This document shows, piece by piece, positions 1 to 11,703 of a stretch of 64,000 nucleotides of DNA (positions are counted from its first letter, which is position 1; the number at the start of each line of letters is the position of its first letter). A model generated the notes under the pieces. The model was not told the DNA's origin and did not search any database. It worked only from the letters and a program-made list of their open reading frames with translations. The DNA is taken from the NCBI RefSeq assembly GCF_000005505.3, contig NC_016133.3:17856001-17920000 (forward strand). The letters are read 5' to 3'. Both the position numbers and the translations under genes were made by a program. Source of the DNA: Brachypodium distachyon. Lineage: Eukaryota > Streptophyta > Magnoliopsida > Poales > Poaceae.

Positions 1-1126
1 CTTTCCCTGAATTATTTGCTGTGTGCAATAATCCAATGATCACTGTACATGATGTATTCCAAAAAAACTGGCAGCTTCAATATAGAAGATGCTTTACTCT
101 TGATCTTGTGATACAACAGAGAATGCTTGAAGATTTTGTTGGGCATTGGTTGCCCACAAATGAGAATGACAGGCCCTGCTGGGTGCTAAATAAAGCTGGT
201 CAGTTTACTGTCAAGAGCATGTATTCCAAGTTGGCTAGTAGGGGTCCTGATAGATCTTTTAAACATTTGTGGAAGGCCAAAATTCCTCTGAAAATTAAAA
301 TTTGGATGTGGTTAATTTGCCATAATGCAATTGCTACTAAAGACAATATGAAAAAAAGAAACTGGGAAGGTGATTATAAATGTAGGTTCCGTTCCTCTGA
401 TGAATCTATTGGGCATTTATTTTTTGAATGTTCTGCGGCAGGTTATGTGTGGAGTGTGGTTAGTCACTTGCTGGGAGCGAGCGTGCGCCCCACATGTTTT
501 TCTCAATATTTCAGATGGCTCCCTGATCTCATTAACATCCCTGTTAACATTCAGATAGTTGCTTTGGCTGCTGTGTGCTGGGCCATTTGGAAGTGCCGTA
601 ATATGGCTTGCTTTGAAAAGAAGTTAATCAAAGACCCGGTGGAACTGATTTGTCGTGCTTGTTCTTTCTTGCGTTACTGGGCAGATCTGCAGAACGAAGA
701 TGGGAAGGAGATGCTGGCGAGGGGTGCGGCAAGTCTTCAGGAGATGGCGCTGGAGCTTCAGGATGCTGCAACTGGGAAGAGGCGATGTCTGGCTATCGAA
801 GAGGACTGATGGATACTGATGCCGAAGTTTGTTTTTGCCATAAAATGATGGGTACCCGAAGTTTGATGCTGTCTTTAAAACTGCCGGAGGGGTGTTGCTG
901 GGTACTCTCCTCCTCTCCAGAAGATGATGGCTGTTGACAAAGCCAGGAGTTGTGGGCAACTCTGTTATTTCTGAAATGCTGTTGAAAATGTCGAATGTTG
1001 TTGCTTTACTTTTCTTGTTTTGCTTTCTTAATTCGGATACCTCAAGATCTGTATGAACTTACTGCTCCGTTCGTGTTATTTGAATGGAGTGCGGCCGCAT
1101 GTTGCGGGCGGATGGAAAAAAAAAAT
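1..1126 (+). mobile_element. 3' end of a LINE (non-LTR retrotransposon) with zf-RVT domain
   Basis: The window opens inside the tail of a LINE ORF2. An open frame to about position 809 encodes a reverse-transcriptase-associated zinc-binding domain: WVLNKAGQFTVKSMY near residue 54, then the block KIPLKIKIWMW, then the C..H..C segment ending GHLFFEC. The second zinc cysteine appears lost, because the pattern reads CRFR where intact copies have CxxC, so the copy is degenerate. After the stop comes about 300 nt of 3' tail ending in an A run at 1116-1125, typical of LINE retroposition. The reverse-transcriptase part lies upstream of the window. It is tail-to-tail with the E3 ligase gene that follows on the minus strand. 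Confidence 0.8.
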
Positions 1127-1354
1127 ACCTTACAGATTCCAAGCTGAAAAGGCAGTCATATACAGAAACAGATCTCAACCATCATGATCACACGACATGC
1201 CATGTTATAAGACAAGCAGGAAATCAAGCTACAGGTATAAGGAAACAAAGATAAAACATGAACGACACTGCACAAGTTTGAAACTGCCAAACCTCCCCCA
1301 AACTGACCAAACAAAAGGGAGGCACAAGCCACACAACACCAACGAAAAGGAGTA

Positions 1355-4300
1355 CTATGAAAACTCTGAATATCTACTGATTCTTTCTCTATATGAAGAT
1401 GATCGCCGAGCATCCGGCCTGAGACAGCTGACGAGGCAGGGCATCGTCTCGTCAAGCCCTCCGCAATTTAACTTGATGGATGACAATTTCCCAGAGCCGA
1501 TGGATCTAAAAGAGGAGCATCCGAGGTGAACCGACGAGGAGCGTAGACGATTCATGTCAGACCGGCGGTGCAAAGAGCTGGGACACTTGGAGCCAGTGGT
1601 GCTTGCACCTGCCGCACATAGAGCTAATGATGAGCTTGTCCATGGGAGCTCCTTTATTGGAGTAGTGCTTGTGAGCTTCATGAATGACACGATTGCCTGC
1701 CTACACAAAGGGCATGATATGGAGCCAGGCACGCCACGGATAGATGTCGAGCTGCTAGTGGTGGAACACAAATACAATGCACATTTGGTGCAGAACTCAT
1801 GGCCACAACCTATGAAGACATAATAATCGTATAAATTGAATTGGTAACATAAAAAGAGCCCCCCGCAAAAGAAAACTAGAACAAATCCACATCAGCTTTA
1901 GTTTTTTGTTACCTTCTGCAGCTACCGTACATTCCATCTCCAAACATATTACACATGGATCATGACAAGTAGATGAGACAGAGGTTTTTCTCCATCCACA
2001 TTCCCTGCGAAGGATCAACATAGGATTGCATTTGTAAATGGTGCCGAACAAATGGGGAACAGTTTATCTGTTCTTTGTGAACTTTTAGAACTGAATGTAA
2101 GCCTGACAAAAAATTCTGGATGCCTAGACAGACAAAAGTCAGTATTCTTATTCTGAACATTCAACACCTACCAGGGTAAGATTTCTCCTACAATGAAATG
2201 GATATTCCTTTTTTCCGTTTTAGTTTAGAAGGGATTTCTTTTTGTTTTAATTGCTAACAAAAATAGGAATCTGTATTGTGATGTGAATGATTGTTCCTTT
2301 ATGCAAAGTTGGTACACAAGTACAGATATTTGGTACCTTGGAGAAATTTCATTTCTATTACATAAACAAATAGGTTGAACCAGTAACTTAAGACATTCCT
2401 AAATGTTAACAATATGAACATAGTGTTTCTGGTATTTGAACTTACCGAGCAATTTTGACGATGCTCATCAGTGGGAGAGACAGATATGGTGAAGGAAGAA
2501 TGCGTAATCTCCCTTCTGGCTGTTTGCTTAGAATGCTTTCAATGCTGGTTTTGTGCCATGAACGAGCCACCATCAAAGGAGTCAACCTGCAAGCAGATGG
2601 CATTAGACAAAAGTAAACAATACAAACAAGTTTCAGGGAAATTGTTTTGTTGATAAGCCATAAACATAGGCAACCACACACCCCAGTTTCTTAAATGAAA
2701 CAGGCCAGCATATGATATCCCAATGAGTTTGGTTTGAACCAAATACAATTTATTTATGAAGACATGAGTAAGAGCTTAGAAATTCATATAAAGAGATCTC
2801 AAAAGAAGCATGAAATTTATGGAAGTGACATCAATAAATAGGTCAGCTTTCCATAAATCACCATTTCATATAAACAAGGAATATATAAGAACTTCATGTG
2901 GCTATATTAAGATTACATCCTTATGAGATGTTTGGTTCTTGTGTGTAGAAATAAATACTTATGATAGAAATGCGGAATTGCACATACCCGTTAGCATTTT
3001 CAGCTGCCATGTTTGCTCCTGCCGCAATGAGAAGCTGTTTAACGGCAATCAGTAAATGGGAATCAGAATTATTTGAAATAGTATGGAAACGAAAAGCTAA
3101 TGCATACTTGGCAGCACACAGCGCTTCCACCACAAGCTGCATAGTGAAGAGGTGTGCTTCCTGAACCTGCAATTTTAAGGAAGAGTTAATCTATGGCCAT
3201 ATAAAGAAGTCCGGGATATTTAAACACGTCTCGTACATTTCAATGTCAGAACTAATAGTCAAGTTCTGTATTAGTTTTCACCTATGAGATCAATAGTTGA
3301 ACCATCGTTGACAGTGACCTCAGAGACAGAGGCTCCAAGATCTAACAGCAGCTGCAAGCTCTCAGCATGCCCATGAAGAGCTGCCAAGTGAAGTGGGGTG
3401 ACACCTCCATCTGACTTCCCATTGAGTAGTCTCCGGAGAGTGCTGGAAGGCAGAAGGAAAAAAGGATATATATATCTATTAGTTAACTTATCAAAATATG
3501 CCAAGACAGATGAGCGTCAGAATTTGACTTACCCTGCATCATAGGCTTCCTTATTTCTTTCCTCCGTGGACAATCCGTGCATAATGTTCCAAAAATTTGG
3601 CATGCTAGGCACGTAATCAGCCACAAGAAGCCGGATGCACCGAGTATGACCTTTTAGGGCGGCAAAATGAATTGCTGACGCGCCACTAAAACAATCTTTT
3701 TTGTGAATCTAAAATTAAACATACAGATAACTTGCATCAGTACAAAATTACAGTCTAGTTTGATGCAAAACAATTAGTTGATATTCACTTACATTAGCTT
3801 TAAAAAGAACTAGAATCTGTACAACTTTCCAGTGACCATATAGACAAGCTTGCATCAGAGCAGTCTGCACATCAGTGTTTATTGTTAAAGTTGACACCAA
3901 AATATAAGAAACCTTCTCTTTGGACAACAGAACAGAGATACAAAGAAAATAATTAGGTGATATAAAATCATCCCTTAAAAAATACAGTAGTTCAATAGGA
4001 CCCATCTCTATAATTTCATTCATATAGGACATTTGTATCATGCAAGATTTTCTGACAACAATAACCTGATATAATTTTTCTCTCTTTTTATCCCACACCT
4101 GTCCTTTATTCAATGATTTACCCCAATTAACATTTTTTCTCTGACAGGCAGCTTGATCCCACACATAAGACCTGTGTGGTAATTGACTCGGAGGCAAGAT
4201 AGATGCAACATCATAAATATAGGACTTCTCTAATCTTGGAAAAATATATCTCATTCATTTAACTGCAATTAAGTTACAGTTGTCCCAAAAAAATTTGTAG

Positions 4301-5389
4301 CTTTATAATCTAATTATTACCCAAAAACTTTAAATTCTCATTTATTTGAATTTCAGATTCAGAAATTGAAAATTAAATACTGCCTTCTTCCCAAATTATA
4401 AGGCATACACACATTTAAAAAAAATTAACTTTGACCATCAATTAGACAATTCATAAATGAGTTATTCCCCATAAAAATAAGAGCATTGGAAACTTCTTTC
4501 GAATGCAAAATGAATGATATAATTTTTGCAGCACATAACCCACATTTTATGGGCCAAATTGATTGTCAAAGTCGAAAATTGAAACACGTAGGCGCCTTAT
4601 AATATGTGAACGAGGGAGTACATTTTGAGCACAATTTGGATTACAGTTCTAAATGTTTAGGCATCAGTGCGCTTAATTTGAAGTTAAAATGAGAGAGATA
4701 TGATTATCTGGGAATTGCTATAATTATTTTCTAATATTTTTTGACATGGCATGGCATCTGATCCTGCCGATACATGGGCTTAACATGTGGGGTTATTCTA
4801 TCAGATTGGAGAGTTTAGGGTAAATTGTGTAATAAAGGACAGCTACGAGGTAAAGAGAGAGGGAATTTTCTTAAATCAGGTCATTATTGACACTTTGCGA
4901 TAACTATGGGGTAAAAAGTAGAATTTACTCGATAAGATGCAGTGATAATCATCAAGAGATAAATATCAATTATGAATAAGATGAGGGGAAAAGGGAGCTC
5001 ACCTGTCCTCTGCAGTTCCTAAGGTTGATATCGACACCGGATTCGATTAGAAGGGAAACAATCTAATGAACAATGAAATTACTTGTCACTCAATACTGAA
5101 CACTCATACACTAATTAAAGAAATTTACAACGGCATCTCAAGATTATTGCATATTGAGAAGGAAAGAGTTGTGTGGCGAAAATCATTGAATCACCTCATG
5201 GTGGCCCTTCGCCGCCGAGTAATGAAGGGGCGAGTTACGGATCCCAAATGTCGAGTACCGTGCAAGCCGGGGGTTAAGCTCCAATAGGGCCCTAGCCTCC
5301 TGGATGTCTCCATCCCTTGCGGCGGAGACTAGACGCTCGCCGGTAGCGGAGCAACCGAACGAGTCGCCCATCATACCTAAAATCCCCAT
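1355..5389 (-). CDS. XBAT32-type ankyrin-repeat RING E3 ubiquitin-protein ligase, 10 coding exons
   Basis: Predicted E3 ubiquitin ligase of the plant XBAT/XBOS family, which transfers ubiquitin from an E2 to substrates bound by its ankyrin repeats. Coding exons in order: 5195-5389, 5003-5062, 3793-3864, 3533-3708, 3282-3442, 3108-3166, 2988-3034, 2446-2586, 1913-2004, 1355-1809. All junctions are GT..AG and the frame is kept, giving 1458 nt (485 aa plus stop). The start [13 protein letters not shown] matches the family N-terminus. Ankyrin repeats span about residues 15-270 ([52 protein letters not shown]). The C3HC4 RING is C321/C324, C336/H338, C341/C344, C367/C370. Arabidopsis XBAT32 is known to act on ACC synthases and lateral roots; orthology to a particular rice XBOS gene is not settled here. 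A serine-rich tail follows the RING. The gene looks intact. Confidence 0.93.
4380..4618. mobile_element. Stowaway-like MITE in intron 2 of the XBAT32-like gene
   Basis: A 239 bp AT-rich element flanked by TA on both sides. The left end reads CTGCCTTCTTCCCAAATTAT and the right end is its imperfect inverted complement, finishing CGAGGGAG before TA. There is no coding capacity. It lies wholly within the 1.1 kb intron between coding exons 2 and 3. Confidence 0.7.
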
Positions 5390-6900
5390 GGTGCTTGTAC
5401 CTATCAAAAAACGGAGTATTAGTACCACTTCACCAAGGACTCGCCGAATGTTGGATTTAATCACTTGGGCACCATCTAGGATCACAGAATTCTTAAAACT
5501 AAGGGTGTTGAGAACAGTAAGAATGGAGAGCATGTGCGACGAACTTACCAAGTACACTACTGCCCCAAATGGATCTGGGATGGGGTGGGTGGAGGAGGGA
5601 TTATAATTGGACTCCACAAGAAACTGACTCAGGAAAAGGGGAAACCGAGCCACTTGTCCATTTCGCAAAGTACAAAAAATCTTATGTGCGCAAAGACAAA
5701 GTGACATCGCAGATCACGAGGCGCTTCTACAACAATCTAGCAATGGATTCACATTAAGGGCTCAGCAAGTTAGTAATTGGATTACTATGCCACCCCTATA
5801 AGAAGCCCATGGGCATAAATGGCAGCAAAGTTGGCCCCATTCTACAAGAATACCTCAAATTGACCCAATAAGCAGGAAATCTGAACAGAGATAGCATCAC
5901 ACCGCAAGAAAGTAACCTCAGTTGATCCAATAATGTGTTCTATATTTTCTAACAATAAGGCTACTCTGACCAACTGGGCACTCCACATGGATCAAAGAGT
6001 ACAAATGGCACCTTCCTTTAGGAAACTACCACAATTTGACTCAAAACAAATGGAACAGAACTAAAGGCAACATCTTCACACAAAGACACTATCCCCAATT
6101 GATCCAACAAACGGCAAGTAACAACAATTATTATTAGTTTCTTACTACTCGAGTTGTGGGGAGACGCAATTGCGTAAACAGCAGCAGAGACGGGTCACTG
6201 TCTGCTGTCCCTCTCATGACAACGGCCCCCATTGCTCCAATAAGGAATGGCGCAACTACCAACCAGCGTCGGCATTGAGCGCACGAATTGACTTTTACGG
6301 GTGAAGAAAAAGAGCAAGAACGGAAAGTTGGGGATAAGAACTGGAGTACATGGCGTCAAACACAAACATCACCTTTCGACATTTCATAAGAAAAATATAT
6401 ATCACAGAGCTTGAACATTTCAGCGACTACTCAAGAAAAAGCGGAATCCGGATCACAACCCTGCCCCCATTCTCCACAAAATCACATGGAAACATTGCAC
6501 ACCTACCCTCCGACACATCAGATCTTTCGGGTAAAAGAAATGGATTTGCGCAAGTAATCAGGATGAGTAGAGCCAGATATGCCAGTCCCGTACCTCCCTC
6601 CCGAAATGGGATCTTCAGGCGGCCGGCACCCGGGAAGAAGCTCCTCCTCCTCCCCCTTGCCGCCACCAACTCATCAAGAAACACAGCTCAGGGAGGACAG
6701 GGGGCGAATGAAGCAGATGGAAGCCGGCCACTACGGGATCAGAATCCGCAAAATGGCTTGGCGCGTTCTAGCTGTCCCTGTCTGTCAGGGACGGCACTCG
6801 CGACCGGCGCCTAGTGCAGGGACGGGCCTCGGGGTGGGAAGAACAAGGATGGTGGGAGACAGGACAAGGATGGGAGGGGCATGCAGTGGAGAGCACGAGG
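5390..6900 (-). promoter_or_regulatory. Probable 5' leader and proximal promoter of the XBAT32-like gene
   Basis: No protein-coding gene is evident. Just upstream of the ATG the minus strand reads a pyrimidine-rich tract ending in GATAG, an acceptor-like site next to the start codon. Donor-like GTAAGT occurs at about 5546-5551, and another acceptor-like tract (CTGTTCAG) near 5890. This suggests one or more untranslated 5' exons. The GC-rich block at 6580-6900 could be the first non-coding exon and core promoter. Exon boundaries are inference only. Confidence 0.35.
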
Positions 6901-7558
6901 AGGAAGGAAGGAGAACGTGGGTGTACACATGGAACGGAAATGGATTTCTTTTTACTCGATTGTTATTTCTCTCTGGCTTATTAGCTGCCGGCGAGGAGGC
7001 GGGTGGAGTGGAATTGGTCCGTGACAATTGTTCCTTGGCGGTGTCGGAAGCCTCACTGACGATTTCTTCCCTTCGTTTTCTGCTATTTGCAGGAGAGTGA
7101 TGCAGATAGAGACAGAACAACATGTGTCCATCCGTGCAAAGAGAGAGAAGAACACATGTGTCTATCCGTGCAAACTGGAGTACGTGACAGAAGTTTACTT
7201 CCTTTTCCAGATCTGTAATTCCTACTGTGAAGGTATAAATAAATCAAATCTTAGCAGCAACTGCATAGAATTATCATTGGAGAGCACAAATTTGTGCTGT
7301 CATGTTTTACCTAATTTATTCTATATTATCAATTGAAGATTCTATGTGCCGATGGACTTGTGCTCCATACTCTCATTCACAGTATCGTTGCCATGCTCGT
7401 GCATCTTTCTGGATGTTTGATTACCATCTGTTTTTTAATCAATCGAGTTTTTTTAAACACAAATCAAGAAAATCTTGCTCCTAATAAGTCAGTGATCTTC
7501 ACCAGTGGTTTTTACTCAACAAAAAATAAATTAGATTGTTACACATTTTAAACAAATA
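6901..7558. other. Gene-free AT-rich interval
   Basis: Short open frames occur on both strands but none resembles a known protein. I see no repeats or RNA gene. It probably belongs to the distal promoter of the XBAT32-like gene. Confidence 0.4.
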
Positions 7559-7844
7559 CTCCCTCAGTCCCAAAATAAACTGGCGTGGATTTGTATATAT
7601 TCACTCCGTTCCAAAATACAACTCATGTAGATTTGTGCACTTGGACCAAGACAGTTCTCATTTCTAGTGCCTGACCACTCATATTTTGATTAATAATAAA
7701 TGGATGTGAGTCGTTATTGGCCGGATGTGGGTTTCAAGAGAAAAATGAGGTGTATTGTGGAATAAGAGAAAAATCTATATGAATTGTGTTTTGAAATGGA
7801 ATGAGTACTACAAATCCACGCCACTTATTTTGTGACGGAGGGAG
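7559..7844. mobile_element. Stowaway-like MITE carrying a second, nested MITE
   Basis: The outer element is flanked by TA, with termini CTCCCTCAGTCCCAAAATAA and its inverted counterpart ending ACGGAGGGAG. The outer subterminal arms (GGCGTGGATTTGTA and TACAAATCCACGCC) are perfect complements. They are separated by an inner TA-flanked element at about 7600-7805, whose own ends (CACTCCGTTCCAAAATAC and a GTGTTTTGAAATGGAATGAG inverted end) also pair. The inner element therefore inserted into the outer one. Confidence 0.8.
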
Positions 7845-8867
7845 TAACAATTTTTCAAACAACTAAGAAAATAACAAACCCATTGATCAAAATATAGGCA
7901 TGATTAATTACCCTGCAGATCAACCCTCGAGAAAATCTGGTTCATGTCTATAAATGATAGTGGAACTTTCCTTCCTTTAATCTAAGATCATGATAACACA
8001 ACCACTCCATACATAAACTCTCAAGAAAGTTCCGTTTATAGTCACATACATGAAAATGACCCAAGAAGAAGAAAAAAACGTCAAGCTCCTTGATTGCTCT
8101 CAACACTTGTCCAAGACTGCTAAAAATTGTCATCACTTGTTAACTTCAACAAGCAAAAGGCTTTTTCAATGCCAAATCCCATTTGTCAATTCTAAACACC
8201 ACAGAAAATGATCGCTTATTTTGCTAAACAAGCAAAAGACATTGTCTATGGCAACATCTACCACAAACCAAAAAAATAATACAGCCCCATAACCTGGCCA
8301 TTTGTCTAGTACAATATGCAAACGGCCTCTTCGATCTACGTGACGTACACTTCTGAATCGTAGTCAGTTGGCAATTTTTCAAGTACTATTGTGACACCTC
8401 TGTCCGGCCATTGTTTGTGCAGTGCTCGTACGGGGAAACAAATATGTGCAGGCCGGGGGACATGGGGAGCTGTTCCTTTGTGTTTTTCCTCTGCCTATAT
8501 TATTGTATGGGATCTCCCATTACAAACACGAACTATTGCAGCCAAGACGAAGCAAAGCAAGCGGCGATGCAGTAGTCGCTAGTCCCCACGAGCAAGGCAT
8601 GTCTGTCTCTGAATGATGGGGGAGAGAGCCACGCAAAGGGAACGGAGGCTCCGTTAAATCCTCTCCTGCGCGCGAGCGCGGCAGCACGGCCCCCATGTTT
8701 GCCTTTGCCGCTCCGGTGTGTGCAGCTCTAGCTTTGTCGTCAACTCCTTGGTCATTTGCGTGTAGTTATTGTTCCTTCAGATTTACTTTTTGTGTAGTAT
8801 TTTTTTTCTCCCCGCAAAAAAAGTATTTTGTTTTTCAGATTTATTGTTTTTTAAACAAAGTAAAATA
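7845..8867. other. Gene-free interval
   Basis: No recognisable gene. A GC-richer patch at 8380-8700 holds only short unconserved frames. Nothing else stands out. Confidence 0.4.
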
Positions 8868-8922
8868 CTTCCTCCGTTTCAAAATATTATAAGTGGATTT
8901 GTATATTTTGGAACGGAAGGAA
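8868..8922. mobile_element. Minimal Stowaway-like foldback, 55 bp
   Basis: TA-flanked hairpin: the left arm CTTCCTCCGTTTCAAAATAT pairs with the right arm ATATTTTGGAACGGAAGGAA. Almost nothing but the inverted repeats remains. Confidence 0.7.
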
Positions 8923-9289
8923 TACTTCTTTAGAATCGTCACATCTTTCAAGAGAAAAGATATAATACTACTAGGAGGATTATCTGCCCACACTAATTAA
9001 CTGCAGAGAAAACTTAGCTAATTGAGGCAAGCCGTGAGCTACAAAATTTGCTTCACGGGGAAATGAGATCTTAGCATACCCGCCGGATACATTTGTTTTG
9101 GCGAACAGAGTGCTGTCCCTCGGCTTCATTAAATGAAATCATGTCTTACTCTTACAATAAATATTTCTGCATTGATACAACTCTTGGAAGCTTATTTTCT
9201 TTCTTTCTAGAATACACTCAAGTGAGTGTATCAACCGTTAAAGAAAAGCACTGCGATGCAGTTCATTACATCCCCGAAGGGCAAAATAC

Positions 9290-9893
9290 AACTCAACCCA
9301 CTCCGATTACATCAACACTATCCACCGTTGGAAAAGAGCTGAAACTCTCGTCGAGAAGCCCCGCATCATGCCAAGCTCTTGCCTCTGCGTTGATGCTCGA
9401 AAGAATCCTGTTGTAGTTTGGTAATGCCCCTTCAACAATATTGTTTCTCTGTTTCCATATCATCCAAAATATCAAGGTTGCGCTCGTCGCTAGGTTACGT
9501 CTCGCCTCACCTTGTAGGTGGACGCCATCCCACCATTCAACAATAGTAGAGTGCTCTCATGGCAGCCATTGGATTGCACCCCATCTGCAAGGGATTTTCC
9601 ATCAGATCTGTTGTGCCACAACACAGCCAAGAAGCAAGTGAGATATCGATTCCGGCTCTTGATCACACAAGGGACAATTGTCCGGGTGGTCCATTCCTTT
9701 GCGCTCCAACCTGTCCGCAGTCCAATATATGTTTCGACACGCAAGCCATAAGAAGAATTTGCATTTCGCCGGCGCGTTTGAATTCCAGATGAGATCCACT
9801 CCCGCCATTTCCTTCAACACAGCATCCGAAAGAACACGATTGTCCAAACCTACCAGAACTAACTACTTCAACCAGCAACTTGCTCAAGCACAT
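9290..9893 (-). mobile_element. Degenerate LINE fragment with zf-RVT domain
   Basis: The minus strand encodes an RT zinc-binding domain: WNSNAPAKCKFFLWLACR followed by NCPLCDQEPESISHLLLGC, with the C..C..H..C ligands intact, from about 9847 down to 9600. The similarity resumes in another frame at 9475-9293 (MIFWMIWKQRNNIVEG, the usual C-terminal WxxWKxRN block). The frame break and missing flanks show a dead, truncated copy, distinct from the LINEs at 0-1.1 kb and 37.8 kb. Confidence 0.75.
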
Positions 9894-10079
9894 AGTCAGA
9901 GTAGAAGCTCTCGAGGATGTTCTTCAATACTTCCGTTGATAGGTAATAGGAGCCCAACCTCGAGCGATGAAAAGCCCCCGGTCCCCTCCCGTACGAAGGA
10001 GGAAGATGAACCGGGGCCGTCCGATCTAGGGCTCCCCTCCGTTCGTGGCCGTCGGATCTGCCACTAACTCCCGAAACAG

Positions 10080-10539
10080 TACCGGGCCCAACTGGGCCAA
10101 GGCCCAGCTGCGGCCCAAGAAATCGCCCAGCAAAACCGGCTGGCCCATGAGGGCGGCGGGGTCCGAAAAATTTACAGAAAAGCCCGAAAACATGGGAAAA
10201 TTACCAATAAGACCCTGAAAATTTCGGGGAGGCCCGCAGGGCCCCTGATTTTTGCAAAAAAGTCCTCCAGGACACCGGATTTCTCGTAGAGAGGCCCTTA
10301 GGGTCCCGGTTTTGCTAAAAATACCCCCGAAACTCGATTTCTCGCAGAGAACATCGTCATGGGCATGGAATCTCCCCACAACACCTCCAAGACTCCCATT
10401 TTTTGCAGGAAAACCACCAAGTACCTCTGCATCTCGTAAGGAAGCCAGCCAGGGAATTCATCAAAGTCGTAACTCAAGAGTCTCGTCTCAGAGGTTGACC
10501 CGAAGGCATTTTCAATGCCTCCAGCTCAAGGGGGCTACT
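10080..10539 (+). mobile_element. Internal 3' remnant of an LTR retrotransposon
   Basis: Low-complexity, loosely periodic sequence with recurring ATTTCTCGYAGAGA-like phrases alternating with GGCCC blocks. It ends in a purine-rich tract (CTCAAGGGGG) just before the presumed LTR start. No intact gag or pol frame is present. Assignment rests on position next to the LTR-like segment. Confidence 0.4.
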
Positions 10540-11275
10540 GTTGTAGTAAAATAAAACCCTTATATGGGCCGGGCCGTAAATCCTACGTGGCGACGACCAA
10601 GTCAACATTCCGCAAGCACGAGTCAAAGACACCTACGTGGCGCGGTCAATCCTACGTGGCAGAGGAAGACTAGTCAACGAGTCAAGCCTCTCATGCCATG
10701 GTCAAGGGGTCAAATGAGCTAGAGTGGGGGGCAAGAAAAGTGAGAGGAGGGGGCCCTTGGTCCATGGTGGACCATGGACCAAGCCCTACTTTTCTCACAT
10801 GGTGCACACAAAAGTTATGGACCAAAGGAGCTACTTTTACCATTTTGCCCCCACTTTTCTCTCTCCCTCAAGGGTAGCCATGGTCATTTGTCATGAACCC
10901 CTAGGCTATAAATACCCCCCATGGGGGCATGTATCATTCACTCTCAACTTGAATAAACTTAAGCGGAGAGGGCTAGAGCCTCTTGCAAAGAGCTCTAGTT
11001 TCGAGATCCGGGAAAACGCGTTCGACCCGGACTCGAAGGAGAAGGGGTTAGGTTAGAGTTCCGAGGGTATCCTAACCTCGATACTTGGAAAGACGCGTTC
11101 GGTCCAAGTACGAGACGGCCCCGACAAACCTCTCGCCAAAAGGTGTCTTGGGAAGATCCGCTCGGCCCAAGCCCTTGCAACCCTCTCGAAGCATTTCCTA
11201 ACATAGAATTAAGTCGCACCCGCAGGATCGACCGAACCTATTAAAAAAATATCGACGTGTCAACTTGTCCAAATG
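10540..11275 (+). mobile_element. Gypsy-like LTR (approximate ends)
   Basis: The segment starts TGTTGTAG just after a polypurine tract, as a 3' LTR should. It contains CCTACGTGGC-type repeats near 10585, 10630 and 10650 and a TATA-like CTATAAATACCCC at about 10912. It then has a U5-like region of repeated ACGCGTTCG...CCGGA phrases. The right boundary and target-site duplication could not be fixed by eye. Confidence 0.5.
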
Positions 11276-11703
11276 TACGACGACCTTTGCTATAAGACCG
11301 GCGTACACGCTCTATATTTATACCTGCAGTTGTGCCATCGAGCATTGGCACCCCTTACTCTAAATGTTGTCGAGAACAACAACACAATACATTATTGTAC
11401 CTTTTAGTCGACCAAACAACACATGCAACACATCTCATTTCCAGCCCAACTGTGAAAGAAATAACGTTGGATTAATGTATACCTTCGGCTCTAGCTAAAG
11501 CATTTCATGTCAGCCCGTCTTTGAAACTTTTAAAAAAAAAAAAAACTTTGCTGCATTCCCAGTGTGAGCGGTTATTTCTTCCGGCGGCGGAAGCGTGAGT
11601 GGCAGTTAACTAACTTAAGCCAGAGAGTGAGGCTCAGGCAGTTGTGGCGGAAACGTCTCCGCCTCCCAACCAACAATCCACCAGCCCCGCCGAGGGCCGA
11701 TCG
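11276..11703. other. Upstream region of the GNAT gene
   Basis: AT-rich sequence with a long A run near 11531-11545, turning GC-rich from about 11575 into the presumed 5' leader of the acetyltransferase gene. No convincing TATA box was assigned. Confidence 0.4.

Noticed and set aside
5183..5707. Longer N-terminus for the XBAT32-like protein from an upstream Met
   Set aside because: The extension reads through an acceptor-like site just before the family-typical [13 protein letters not shown] start and has no family similarity.
6865..6890. A 21 nt stretch resembling grass miR528
   Set aside because: About 19 of 21 bases agree by memory, but no complementary arm is seen within 200 nt on either side, so a precursor hairpin is not supported.
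6579..7100. Plus-strand 173-codon open frame
   Set aside because: Low-complexity GC-rich sequence next to the likely leader of a minus-strand gene; no recognisable domain or splice context.
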